The position numbers were made by a program, and so were the translations under genes. The notes under the pieces are model-generated. The model ran no database searches. It was not told the origin of the DNA and saw only the letters and a list, made by a program, of their open reading frames with translations. Below are positions 10,699 to 21,437 of a stretch of 64,000 bases of DNA, piece by piece. Position 1 is the first letter of the stretch. Every line of letters starts with the position of its first letter. This DNA is from Leuctra nigra (Eukaryota; Arthropoda; Insecta; Plecoptera; Leuctridae): contig OW203768.1 in NCBI GenBank assembly GCA_934045905.1, positions 5,794,316 to 5,858,315 of the forward strand. The letters run 5' to 3'.

Positions 10699-11018
10699 TT
10701 TCTTCCTTGACTGATCTGTTGTCATGTGCAGGTCTGAGCATGGGCCACAACGACGACACTACCCTCCTGATCAACGGCGAGCGCCCGATCCAGCCGCCCA
10801 AGTTCATCGTGGAGCGTCTGCCCAACTACAACATCCCGGCGCGCTTCTGGGAGGCCGTGTTCTTCCTTGACTGATCTGTTGTCATGTGCAGGTCTGAGCA
10901 TGGGCCACAACGACGACACTACCCTCCTGATCAACGGCGAGCGCCCGATCCAGCCGCCCAAGTTCATCGTGGAGTGTCTGCCCAACTACAACATCCCGGC
11001 GCGCTTCTGGGAGGCCGT
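10699..11018 (+). repeat. tandem duplication of exon 3 acceptor region: two extra 160-bp copies
   Basis: The unit contains TTCTTCCTTGACTGATCTGT, the acceptor GTTGTCATGTGCAG and the first ~128 bases of exon 3, up to GAGGCCGTG. It occurs at 10699, 10859 and 11019, each 160 bp apart. Only the third copy continues into the rest of exon 3; the first two run into the next unit and a TGA stop. The copies differ at a few bases only (for example CGTCTG/TGTCTG). Confidence 0.95.
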
Positions 11019-11051
11019 GTTCTTCCTTGACTGATCTGTTGTCATGTGCAG

Positions 11052-11271
11052 GTCTGAGCATGGGCCACAACGACGACACCACCCTCCTGATCAACGGCGA
11101 GCGCCCGATCCAGCCGCCCAAGTTCATCGTGGAGCGTCTGCCCAACTACAACATCCCGGCGCGCTTCTGGGAGGCCGTGCTGGACCAGGACCGCGTCCTC
11201 AAACACATCCCAGACGTCCAGAAGATGATCGAGAAGATCAGTCCCAGCCTCCACGCCGACCTCAACTACAG
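11052..11271 (+). CDS. armi: MOV10L1/Armitage-type RNA helicase, exon 3
   Basis: The acceptor GTCATGTGCAG ends at 11051; the donor ACAG|GTACAGAT begins at 11272. The exon adds GLSMGHNDDTTLLINGERPI, PPKFIVERLPNYNIPARFWE and DVQKMIEKISPSLHADLNYR, entering in phase 1 and leaving in phase 2. The final LNYR joins NYKDRFHSLLYLEEI of the next exon, giving the highly conserved MOV10-family block (LNYRNY...FH.LL.LEEI). The PPKFIVERLPNYNIP stretch matches the family's conserved pre-helicase region, in which a short P-x-Y-x-IP motif precedes the LEEI block. Confidence 0.85.
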
Positions 11272-11284
11272 GTACAGATATAAT

Positions 11285-11830
11285 CAGAGATGAACTCTAT
11301 CTCAGATGGAAGTATCCTAATATAGAAGATCTTCTTTCTTCTATCTAGATACGTTTATGGTGACTATCTTTCATCTTCCATCTAGATAATATTTATGTTA
11401 GTATCTTTCATATTTTTTTCTCAATTTGATCATGAAATTATTAAAAATTATTTTCATATACATAGGTAAGTACAATTAATAATTATTGGCTATTGGTCGT
11501 ATTCGTAACAAACATCTTATTATTTGCCCCATCCATCGGTTATTAACATTTTTTTTTTTTTTTTTTTTAAGATGCAAATCATAATAATTGCAGTTGGCGT
11601 TGATTTTCTATAATTTTGTTCATTCAAAAGCAACGATAACAAAAATTATTTTTGAAGTACCTTTTATCTTGTATCTTGTATCTTTAATAAATATGAACGA
11701 TCTTTTATCTTCTACTTTTCACATTTTCTAAACCATCTTTTAATTTGTACCAGATAGATACTGAAGTTGAGACTATCTTGTATCTTCCATCTAGGGGCTT
11801 TTTTCAAGTAGGTATCTTTGCCCATCTCTG
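11285..11830. mobile_element. hAT-type MITE inserted 13 bp after the exon 3 donor
   Basis: The ends CAGAGATG and CATCTCTG are inverted, as in many hAT elements, and are flanked by perfect 8-bp target duplications GATATAAT (11277-11284 and 11831-11838). The interior is AT-rich with many TATCTTNNATCTAGATA-type subrepeats and a poly(T) run at 11549-11568. There is no transposase. Confidence 0.9.
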
Positions 11831-11838
11831 GATATAAT

Positions 11839-12518
11839 ATTGTTTCGAACTTGAAATGCGTCGCTATGAAAGTGAACGTTCAAACGAATTAGGGTAGTTC
11901 TCAAAACAAATCACTGAAGGGCAATACTTCTAATTGCTCTGATCTGAATGCCCTTCCGTGAGGTAACGAAAAACTAAAACATAATGAAGTGTGTAATAGA
12001 AGATAAACGCTGTCTGTACCACGAGACAGGAGCATTGCATCTACATAAAAAGGCTTCGATGCCTGGCATCGGAGTACTCTTTAGAAGTACAAGCGCAACA
12101 GATTGATCGGTTCTTTTAGTCGACGTTTTGACAATAACAGCTTATAAACCCAATTATCTCCAGGGACAGGCAGTGAGATTGAACTTGTAGGATACTATTA
12201 CAAGGTTGTAAGAAATATTATTTTTTTTTCTTATCATCTCAGATAAATGCCAACAGCTAATTGCGAAATTTTACCACCTGTATGAAATTGTTATACGTGT
12301 TTGTAAAACTCATATCACACAAATTGGATATATAACTGAATCTAATTGGCTTGATTGAAATTGCCCAATTTGAATTGTAAAGCTGTAGTCTTATATGGGG
12401 CTTCATGGATTGTTAGATTGTAACATCTTATCAATTTGTAAAATTGATGTTTAGTGCAAGATACCTATGTAATTTTGCTGTTTTCTTATCTAATTTGAAC
12501 TCTTTGCACCACCTGTAG
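11839..12518 (+). other. remainder of intron 3
   Basis: No gene or clear repeat was identified. It ends in the acceptor CACCACCTGTAG. Confidence 0.5.
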
Positions 12519-12718
12519 GAACTACAAAGACCGCTTCCACTCGCTGCTGTACCTGGAGGAGATCGACGGCAACCTGAAGCTGGGCAAGTACAGCTTGAAG
12601 GGCGTCATACTGGAGCCCGCTGGAGAGAACGCGGAGTTCTACAGTCTGCGTGTACCCGGGCTGGAGGAGAAGAGGCCCTCGCTGCTGGTGGGGGACAAAG
12701 TTGTCGCCGTGCGCGCAG
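12519..12718 (+). CDS. armi: MOV10L1/Armitage-type RNA helicase, exon 4
   Basis: The acceptor GCACCACCTGTAG ends at 12518; the donor GCGCAG|GTACGGGC begins at 12719. The exon encodes NYKDRFHSLLYLEEIDGNLK, LGKYSLKGVILEPAGENAEF, YSLRVPGLEEKRPSLLVGDK and VVAVRA, entering in phase 2 and leaving in phase 1. The LLYLEEI core and the later VPGLxEKRPSLLVGD motif are hallmarks of the MOV10/MOV10L1/SDE3 helicase group, in the segment leading into the 1B/stalk region of the helicase core. The end of this exon is the template of the short poly(G)-interrupted array that follows. Confidence 0.9.
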
Positions 12719-12955
12719 GTACGGGCAAGAGCAATAGAATCAGGCGCGTAGGAACTATAGCAGGGGGGGGGGGGGACAAAGTCGTCGCCGTGCGCGCAGG
12801 TACGGGCAAGAGCAATAGAATCAGGCGCGTAGGAACTGTAGGAGGGGGGGGGGGGGGGGGGACAAAGTCGTCGCCGTGTGCGCAGGTACAGGCAAGAGAA
12901 ATAGAATCAGGCGCGTAGGAACTGTAGGAGGGGGTAGGGGGGGGGGGGGGGTTAC
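12719..12955 (+). repeat. exon 4 donor array with poly(G) tracts (three donors)
   Basis: The segment GACAAAGTYGTCGCCGTG, the donor GCGCAGGTACGGGCAAGAG and AATAGAATCAGGCGCGTAGGAACT is repeated. Donors lie at 12719, 12800 and 12886, and the copies are separated by G runs of roughly 12-18. A further G-rich run ends the array near 12951. Only the first donor is continuous with the coding part of exon 4. Confidence 0.9.
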
Positions 12956-13066
12956 AAGTTACTCTAAAATTGTTACTAAGTTAATTACAAAGTTACTATG
13001 AGTGAATATCATCCCAGGATTGCCTGATTCCTTGACTCCAAAGTATTGTATTTTCTTCTCCCTCAG

Positions 13067-13277
13067 AAAGGGACAGTGCGGCAAAGTTCGAAGGCTTCAT
13101 CCACAAGACCTTCCTGCGCACGGTGTGGCTCAAGTTCAGCCCTTTGTTCCACGACCAGTACCAGTCCCAGGCGATAGACGTCAACTTCGAGTTCGGCCGC
13201 ACGGCGCTGCGTCGTCAGCACTTCGGCATCGACATGTCCTGGCAGAACCTGCCCGAGGTCATCCTCTTCCCCTCCAG
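13067..13277 (+). CDS. armi: MOV10L1/Armitage-type RNA helicase, exon 5
   Basis: The acceptor TTTTCTTCTCCCTCAG ends at 13066; the donor CCTCCAG|GTAATGACG begins at 13278. The exon encodes RDSAKFEGFIHKTFLRTVWL, KFSPLFHDQYQSQAIDVNFE, FGRTALRRQHFGIDMSWQNL and PEVILFPS, entering in phase 1 and leaving in phase 2. KFSPLFHDQY...VNFEFGRT-x-LRRQH is the conserved block that precedes the helicase Q-motif region in MOV10 proteins. The last ~58 bases are the template of the array that follows; reading past the donor meets TAA TGA at once. Confidence 0.9.
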
Positions 13278-14044
13278 GTAATGACGTGACTTCGGCATCG
13301 ACATGTCCTGGCAGAACCTGTCCGAGGTCATCCTCTTCCCCACCAGGTAATGACGTGACTTCGGCATCGACATGTCCTGGCAGAACCTGTCCGAGGTCAT
13401 CCTCTTCCCCTCCAGGTAATGACGTGACTTCGGCATCGACATGTCCTGGCAGAACCTGTCCGAGGTCATCCTCTTCCCCTCCAGGTAATGACGTGACTTC
13501 GGCATCGACATGTCCTGGCAGAACCTGTCCGAGGTTATCCTCTTCCCCTCCAGGTAATGACGTGACTTCGGCATCGACATGTCCTGGCAGAACCTATCCG
13601 AGGTCATCCTCTCCCCTCCAGGTAATGACGTGACTTCGGCATCGACATGTCCTGGCAGAACCTATCCGAGGTCATCCTCTTCCCCTCCAGGTAATGACGT
13701 GACTTCGGCATCGACATGTCCTGGCAGAACCTGTCCGAGGTCATCCTCTTCCCCTCCAGGTAATGACGTGACTTCGGCATCGACATGTCCTGGCAGAACC
13801 TGTCCGAGGTCATCCTCTTCCCCTCCAGGTAATGACGTGACTTCGGCATCGACATGTCCTGGCAGAACCTGCCCGAGGTCATCCTCTTCCCCTCCAGGTA
13901 ATGACGTGACTTCGGCATCGACATGTCCTGGCAGAACCTGTCCGAGGTCATCCTCTTCCCCTCCAGGTAATGACGTGACTTCGGCATCGACATGTCCTGG
14001 CAGAACCTGTCCGAGGTCATCCTCTTCCCCTCCAGGTAATGGCG
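13278..14044 (+). repeat. exon 5 donor array: eleven extra 69-bp units
   Basis: The unit is GTAATGACGTG plus ACTTCGGCATCGACATGTCC, TGGCAGAACCTGTCCGAGGT and CATCCTCTTCCCCTCCAG. Donor-type junctions CCAG|GTAATG occur at 13278, 13347, 13416, 13485, 13554, 13622, 13691, 13760, 13829, 13898, 13967 and 14036; all spacings are 69 bp except one of 68. Each junction is also preceded by a pyrimidine tract plus CAG, so it could serve as an acceptor too. Long ORFs on both strands across this region are repeat artefacts. Confidence 0.95.
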
Positions 14045-14140
14045 TCACTTTGGCATTGACATGGTTGTCACTGCATATCTGTTGTGTGTGATTGAATCAT
14101 CTCCCCCTGCCCCCAGGATCCAGATCACATTGGTTGTCAC

Positions 14141-14736
14141 TAGAGATGGGACATCGAATGGAAAATATTGATATATCGAATCGAATCGAAAGCAAAATAT
14201 CGATTCAATCGATTATCGAACCAAAAAAAATCGATTTATCGATATATCGAATCGATTTTTAGTAAGAGCTTACAGTGCAAAATTCAATAATTTTAAGGAG
14301 AAAACTGTTAATAAAATTCAAAGTTGGTTATAAGTCCGTGTTTTTGTTTCTTGAACCAAAGAGCAGGCGGATGGAACAAGAGTTGAGACGTCACAGATCA
14401 GATTTACGCTTAAAAAAGGTGGCGTGAGCGCTCGGATTTGATAGAAGAACGAATTTAGTACTCTCCGATAGCTCGGAACAGGAAAGAATCACACCCTCGG
14501 ATACATAAATACAAGATCAAAATAAAAAAAATGATCTAGTTTAAAATTTATAACTAAAAAATGCTAAAAACAATGCATTATTAACACTTTTGCGAGGTCT
14601 GTGGTTTCGATCCGATTTTTCACTGATATGAATCGATTCAACGATATATCGAAACGAAAAAATTGATTGAAAAAATCGATATATCGATTGAAAAATATCG
14701 ATATTTCAAAAAATCGAATCGAATGTCCCATCTCTA
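14141..14736. mobile_element. hAT-type MITE inside the exon 6 array (596 bp)
   Basis: The inverted ends TAGAGATGGGACATCGAA and TTCGAATGTCCCATCTCTA (imperfect) are flanked by perfect 8-bp direct repeats GTTGTCAC (14133-14140, 14737-14744) taken from the array unit. The subterminal parts are dense in ATATCGA/TCGATATA motifs. There is no transposase ORF. Confidence 0.9.
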
Positions 14737-14891
14737 GTTGTCACTGAATATCTGATGTGTGTGATTGAATCATCTCCCCCATGCCCCCAGGATCAGATCA
14801 CATTGGTTGTCACTGCATATCTGATGTGTGTGATTGAATCATCTCCCCCATGCCCCCAGGATCCAGATCACATTGGTTGTCACTGCATATC

Positions 14892-15502
14892 CAGTGTTGT
14901 GAAGTAACATGATACAAAGTAACATGTTACTGGTAACATGCTACTTTTTTCAAGTAAAAGTAACTGTAACATGTTACTTTAAAAATTAAGTAATTGTAAT
15001 TGTATTCAGTTACTTTCTTTATTGAAAATTGTAACTGTAACTTTTATCCCGTTACAATTTTGAGTAACTTTACTGAAATGCAGCACGTTACATTTAATCC
15101 AATAATGAAGAATGTAAAATGTCCAATTCCTTAGAAAATGGTAAAAATCAACCCTAAAGGCATAAAATGACAAAAAATTTCAAAAAAGCCGCTGGACTGG
15201 ACTTTTTTCTTGTCCTGCCAGCCCTGTCCACCATCGTCAGTTATCAATCACAACCTAATTCAATCCCAAAAATGTAAAAAAATTCAAGGAAAAATGCTTT
15301 CAAATTGAAAGTAACTGTGAAAGTAACTGCTGTCAATATGAAAGTAACTGTAACTTAACACTGATACTTTTCGTTCGAAAAGTAACTGTATTCGTGTTAC
15401 TTTTGAAACCCCTGTAACTGTAGCTGTAACACTGTTAGAATTTTGAGCAAGTAACTGTAACTGTAACACTGCTACATTTTAAAAGTAACTTTGACAACAC
15501 TG
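14892..15502. mobile_element. second hAT-type MITE inside the exon 6 array (611 bp)
   Basis: The ends CAGTGTTGTGAAGTAAC and GTAACTTTGACAACACTG are inverted, with 8-bp target duplications TGCATATC (14884-14891, 15503-15510) derived from the array unit. The interior has many AAGTAACTGTAAC subrepeats. There is no transposase ORF. Confidence 0.9.
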
Positions 15503-18500
15503 TGCATATCTGATGTGTGTGATTGAATCATCTCCCCCATGCCCCCAGGATCCAGATCACATTGGTTGTCACTGCATATCTGATGTGTGTAATTGAATCA
15601 TCTCCCCCATGCCCCCAGGATCAGATCTCATTGGTTGTCACTGCATATCTGATGTGTGTGATTAAATCATCTCCCCCATGCCCCCAGGATCAGATCACAT
15701 TGGTTGTCACTGCATATCTGATGTGTGTGATTGAATCATCTCCCCCATGCCCCCAGGATCCCGTACTCATTGGTTGTTACTGCATATCTGTTGTGTGTGA
15801 TTGAATCATCTCCCCCCGGCCCCCAGGATCAGATCACATTGGTTGTCACTGCATATCTGATGTGTGTGATTGAATCATCTCCCCCATGCCCCCAGGACCC
15901 AGATCACATTGGTTGTCACTGCATATCTGATGTGTGTGATTGAATCATCTCCCCCATGCCCCCAGGATTTAGATCACATTGGTTGTCACTGCATATCTGA
16001 TGTGTGTGATTGAATCATCTCCCCCATGCCCCCAGGATCCAGATCTCATTGGTTGTCACTGCATATCTGATGTGTGTGATTGAATCATCTCCCCCATGCC
16101 CCCAGGATCCAGATCTCATTGGTTGTCACTGCATATCAGATGTGTGTGATTGAATCATCTCCCCCATGCCCCCAGGATCAGATCACATTGGTTGTCACTG
16201 CATATCTGATGTGTGTGATTGAATCATCTCCCCCCGGCCCCCAGGATCAGATCATATTGGTTGTCACTGCATATCTGATGTGTGTGATTGAATCATCTCC
16301 CCCATGCCCCCAGGATCAGATCACATTGGTTGTCACTGCATATCTGATGTGTGTGATTGAATCATCTCCCCGCGCCCCCAGGATCAGATCACATTGGTTG
16401 TCACTGCATATCTGATGTGTGTGATTGAATCATCTCCCCCATGCCCCCAGGATCCAGATCACATTGGTTGTCACTGCATATCTGATGTGTGTGATTGAAT
16501 CATCTCCCCCATGCCCCCAGGATCCAGATCACATTGGTTGTCACTGCATATCTGATGTGTGTGATTGAATCATCTCCCCCCTGCCCCCAGGATCAGATCA
16601 CATTGGTTGTCACTGCATATCTGATGTGTGTGATTGAATCATCTCCCCCATGCCCCCAGGATCAGATCTCATTGGTTGTCACTGCATATCTGATGTGTGT
16701 GATTGAATCAACTCCCCCATGCCCCCAGGATCAGATCTCATTGGTTGTCACTGCATATCTGATGTGTGTGATTGAATCATCTCCCCCCTGCCCCCAGGAT
16801 CCAGATCTCATTGGTTGTCACTGCATATTTGATGTGTGTGATTGAATCATCTCCCCCATGCCCCCAGGATCAGATCTCATTGGTTGTCACTGCATATCTG
16901 ATGTGTGTGATTGAATCATCTCCCACCTGCCCCCAGGATCCAGATCTCATTTATTGTCACTGCATATCTGATGTGTGTGATTGAATCATCTCCCCCATGC
17001 CCCCAGGATCAGATCTCATTGGTTGTCACTGCATATCTGATGTGTGTGATTTAATCATCTCCCCCCTGCCCCCAGGATCCAGATCTCATTGGTTGTCACT
17101 GCATATCTGATGTGTGTGATTGAATCATCTCCCCCATGCCCCCAGGATCAGATCTCATTGGTTGTCACTGCATATCTGATGTGTGTGATTGAATCATCTC
17201 CCCCCTGCCCCCAGGATCCAGATCTCATTGGTTGTCACTGCATATCTGATGTGTGTGATTGAATCATCTCCCCCATGCCCCCAGGATCAGATCTCATTGG
17301 TTGTCACTGCATATCTGATGTGTGTGATTGAATCATCTCCCCCCTGCCCCCAGGATCCAGATCCCATTGGTTGTCACTGCATATCTTATGTGTGTGATTG
17401 AATCATCTCCCCATGCCCCCAGGATCCAGATCACATTGGTTGTCACTGCATATCTGATGTGTGTGATTAAATCATCTCCCCCATGCCCCCAGGATCCAGA
17501 TCACATTGGTTGTCACTGCATATCTGATGTGTGTGATTGAATCATCTCCCCCATGCCCCCAGGATCCAGATCTCATTGGTTGTCACTGCATATCTGATGT
17601 GTGTGATTGAATCATCTCCCCATGCCCCCAGGATCCAGATCACATTGGTTGTCACTGCATTTCTGATGTGTGTGATTAAATCATCTCCCCCATGCCCCCA
17701 GGATCCAGATCACATTGGTTGTCACTGCATATCTGATGTGTGTGATTGAATCATCGCCCCCATGCCCCCAGGATCCAGATCTCATTGGTTGTCACTGCAT
17801 ATCTGATGTGTGTGATTGAATCATCTCCCCCATGCCCCCAGGATCAGATCTCATTGGTTGTCACTGCATATCTGATGTGTGTGATTGAATCATCTCCCCA
17901 TGCCCCCAGGATCCAGATCTCATTGGTTGTCACTGCATATCTGATGTGTGTGATTGAATCATCTCCCCCATGCCCCCAGGATCAGATCTCATTGGTTGTC
18001 ACTGCATATCTGATGTGTGTGATTGAATCATCTCCCCCCTGCCCCCAGGATCCAGATCCCATTGGTTGTCACTGCATATCTGATGTGTGTGATTGAATCA
18101 TCTCCCCCATGCCCCCAGGATCAGATCTCATTGGTTGTCACTGCATATCTGATGTGTGTGATTGAATCATCTCCCCCATGCCCCCAGGATCCAGATCACA
18201 TTGGTTGTCACTGCATATCTGATGTGTGTGATTGAATCATCTCCCCCCTGCCCCCAGGATCAGATCACATTGGTTGTCACTGCATATCTGATGTGTGTGA
18301 TTGAATCATCTCCCCCATGCCCCCAGGATCAGATCTCATTGGTTGTCACTGCATATCTGATGTGTGTGATTGAATCAACTCCCCCATGCCCCCAGGATCA
18401 GATCTCATTGGTTGTCACTGCATATCTTATGTGTATGATTGAATCATCTCCCCATGCCCCCAGGATCCAGATCACATTGGTTGTCACTGCATATCTGATG

Positions 18501-19643
18501 TGTGTGAATAAATCATCTCCCCCATGCCCCCAGGATCCAGATCACATTGGTTGTCACTGCATATCTGATGTGTGTGATTGAATCATCTCCCCCATGCCCT
18601 CAGGATCCAGATCACATTGGTTGTCACTGCATATCTGTTGTGTGTGATTGAATCATCTTCCCCCGGCCCCCAGGATCAGATCACATTGGTTGTCACTGCA
18701 TATCTGATGTGTGTGATTGAATCATCGCCCCCATGCCCCCAGGATCAGATCACATTGGTTGTCACTGCATATCTGATGTGTGTGATTGAATCATCGCCCC
18801 CATGCCCCCAGGATCAGATCTCATTGGTTGTCACTGCATATCTGATGTGTGTGATTGAATCATCTCCCCATGCCCCCAGGATCCAGATCTCATTGGTTGT
18901 CACTGCATATCTGATGTGTGTGATTGAATCATCTCCCCCATGCCCTCAGGATCAGATCACATTGGTTGTCACTGCATATCTGATGTGTGTGATTGAATCA
19001 TCGCCCCCATGCCCCCAGGATCCAGATCTCATTGGTTGTCACTGCATATCTGATGTGTGTGATTGAATCATCTCCCCCATGCCCTCAGGATCTAGATCAC
19101 ATTGGTTGTCACTGCATATCTGTTGTGTGTGATTGAATCATCTCCCCCCGGCCCCCAGGATCAGATCACATTGGTTGTCACTGCATATCTGATGTGTGTG
19201 ATTGAATCATCGCCCCCATGCCCCCAGGATCAGATCTCATTGGTTGTCACTGCATATCTGATGTGTGTGATTGAATCATCTCCCCATGCCCCCAGGATCC
19301 AGATCTCATTGGTTGTCACTGCATATCTGATGTGTGTGATTGAATCATCTCCCCCATGCCCCCAGGATCAGATCACATTGGTTGTCACTGCATATCTGAT
19401 GTGTGTGATTGAATCATCGCCCCCATGCCCCCAGGATCCAGATCTCATTGGTTGTCACTGCATATCTGATGTGTGTGATTGAATCATCTCCCCCATGCCC
19501 TCAGGATCCAGATCACATTGGTTGTCACTGCATATCTGTTGTGTGTGATTGAATCATCTCCCCCCGGCCCCCAGGATCAGATCACATTGGTTGTCACTGC
19601 ATATCTGATGTGTGTGATTGAATCATCGCCCCCATGCCCCCAG

Positions 19644-19722
19644 GATCCAGCACGCCGAGCCCCAGGTCGAGGTGGACGTCGCCCAGTGGAACAACAACAC
19701 TCTAAACGAGTACCAACGAGAG
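19644..19722 (+). CDS. armi: MOV10L1/Armitage-type RNA helicase, exon 6
   Basis: The acceptor CATGCCCCCAG ends at 19643 and is the last copy of the tandem acceptor array. The donor GAGAG|GTGAGCGC begins at 19723. The 79-nt exon encodes RIQHAEPQVEVDVAQWNNNT and LNEYQRE, entering in phase 2 and leaving in phase 0. W-x-N...LN-x-x-Q is the Q-motif-like stretch just ahead of Walker A in MOV10 helicases. It joins directly to VVRNILRG of exon 7. The exon is short, but phase, splice sites and homology all agree. Confidence 0.85.
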
Positions 19723-19829
19723 GTGAGCGCAACACTACACTTGATTCAGAGAGACAGAACAATTTCCATAGGGAATATTTACAGGAAAGTGTTACTTTTT
19801 TTTACAAAATATGAGGAGTAGAAAAGTTA

Positions 19830-20742
19830 CTAGGAAAACGCTCTGTGAAACGCGTTGATGAGCGAGCACGGATATGCGCAACACATCGAACCGAAATTCT
19901 GTCTATTGAAAATGTCATTAAAAGCCAATAGTTCTTTAAATTCGTCACAGACTGGTATGAAAATCTTCAAAAATTCCAAAAATATTGGTCCTAATAAGCA
20001 CGTAAAGTAATAAGTTGATCGATTGAACCTGAAACTTTATGATTGAATGGTTCCTTGTTAATTTTCCAAAATCACAGGATCTTGTTCAAAAACTATACCT
20101 GGGACCACTCATATGATATAAGTGTGTTTACACAATATCAGATCGATCGATCTGTTGATTATTAGTGTCATTATGCGTTTGAAAGTTTCTGTTCTAACTA
20201 CCTTGGAACATTGGAACTGAGGCGTCAATGTTGCCGTGATCCATAGCAACAAGCAAAATGTCCGTAAAATGTCTATAACTTTTGGATTTAAACACAGATT
20301 TGTATGAAAATTGTCAAAAACACAGATAATGTTGGTCCCAACAACCATGCAAAGTTTTAAGTTGATCGGTCAAACGGTTCTAGTTTAAATTTCAAAAATC
20401 ACAGTAAAGATGGTTTTAAATTATAACCAATGAGAGGATTTGGCTGATACTTTGTATGATTGGGTAAAATGTTAGTGGTAATGACTTGTCAAAATTTCAA
20501 ATTGATAAAACAAACCAATCGAAAGATATTTTTTTTAAAATTTGAACCAATCACGGGATCCCGTTCAAAAACGATCCCAGGGACCGCATAGAGTACGTTA
20601 GTTATGTGTACAAAATTTCAGATTGATTGCTTGAGCGGTTTGACCTGGGGTGTGACCACAAAAAAAAATACAAAGAAACAAAAAAAAACACACACAGAGA
20701 AAGTGCCATATAAGAGTAGCGTGGTGACGCTCGCTCAACAAA
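19830..20742 (-). mobile_element. Helitron-like non-autonomous repeat, inverted copy in intron 6
   Basis: On the minus strand it starts near GAGCGAGCGTCACC and GGCACTTTCTCTGTGTGTG, contains several AATTTGAAATTTTG motifs, and ends CGCGTTTCACAGAGCGTTTTCCTAG at 19830. It matches the copy ending at 9088. No protein-coding region. Confidence 0.5.
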
Positions 20743-20956
20743 CTCCATTTGGAGAGGACCCTTCAGCGCCTGAGGGTAATTGCCAAAATACAATCGCCAA
20801 TAAAATGATGTATACTCCTCAGAAATTTAGATTTTCTATGCTCTATAATGATATGGGGTGAACTGGGCCAGAATAATAGCCAAAATTAGCGTGAAAAAAG
20901 TAGGAATTCCAAACAGAATTTTCCAAATAGATTTCCGCTGCTGAATATTCCTTGTT

Positions 20957-21118
20957 AAGCCCCATTTACACGGTGCAATTTCTTGAACAACTTCTGTCTC
21001 ACAAAAGTTCTGCACATGTGCAGATTCCCTTTATCATCTCAAAAGTGATACTGCGCACGAGCAGAACCTCTGTGTCACAGAAGTTGTTCAAGAAATTGCA
21101 CCGTGTAAATGGGGCTTT
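20957..21118. mobile_element. palindromic MITE, 162 bp
   Basis: AAGCCCCATTTACACGGTGC followed by AATTTCTTGAACAACTTCTG is repeated as its reverse complement at the right end, giving arms of about 43 bp with an inner TTCTGCACATGTGCAG pair. No ORF. Confidence 0.85.
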
Positions 21119-21437
21119 ACTAAAGGTTACTAAGCTGATCACATTTTCAATACTCCACTAACTTTAAAAAGGTAGATTAGGACTGTATGGTCATGGCAAC
21201 AACAACCAATGACATTCCTATAATGACTGTGTTAACTTAATTACTGGTTTTTGCAGAGTAATGAAAAAGTGTACCAAACTCTCTCTTGCTGTAGCATGAA
21301 TTAAAATGTTCATAGACGATTTAATTTGAAACAAGACTTACAGAATTCTATTACCATAATCGAAACGTACAATTACTAGAAATAGTGTAGGGAAAATAAA
21401 ATGTCACCGCTGAAAATATAATTATTACAAATAATTC

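Larger units (their letters stand above)
14045..19643 (+). repeat. exon 6 acceptor array: about 63 units of 68-70 bp
   Basis: The unit reads GGTTGTCACTGCATAT, CTGATGTGTGTGATTGAATC, ATCTCCCCCATGCCCCCAG|G, ATCCAGATCACATT. Each holds CTGAT, which fits the branch-point consensus, then a C-rich pyrimidine tract and CAG about 36 bases later, plus the first few bases of exon 6 (GATCCAG). Two forms alternate (GATCCAGATC and GATCAGATC), with further variants (CCCCCGGCCCC, CATCGCCC, CTCCCCATG). Two hAT insertions interrupt the array. The many ORFs of 60-160 residues here are repeat-driven and rejected as genes. Confidence 0.95.

Noticed and set aside
13215..14091. Repetitive proteins on both strands (CQDMSMPKSRHYLEGK type and SSSSPPGNDVTSASTC type)
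   Set aside because: This is the 69-bp exon 5 array read in wrong frames; only the first unit is coding, as part of the helicase.
14045..19643. CRISPR-like direct repeats with spacers
   Set aside because: The units are contiguous with no unique spacers, the setting is a eukaryotic intron, and each unit is a copy of a splice acceptor region.
15523..19814. Long ORFs repeating CVIESSPPCPQDQI-type motifs
   Set aside because: This is translation of the intronic acceptor array; the frame depends only on unit length and changes wherever a 68-bp unit occurs.
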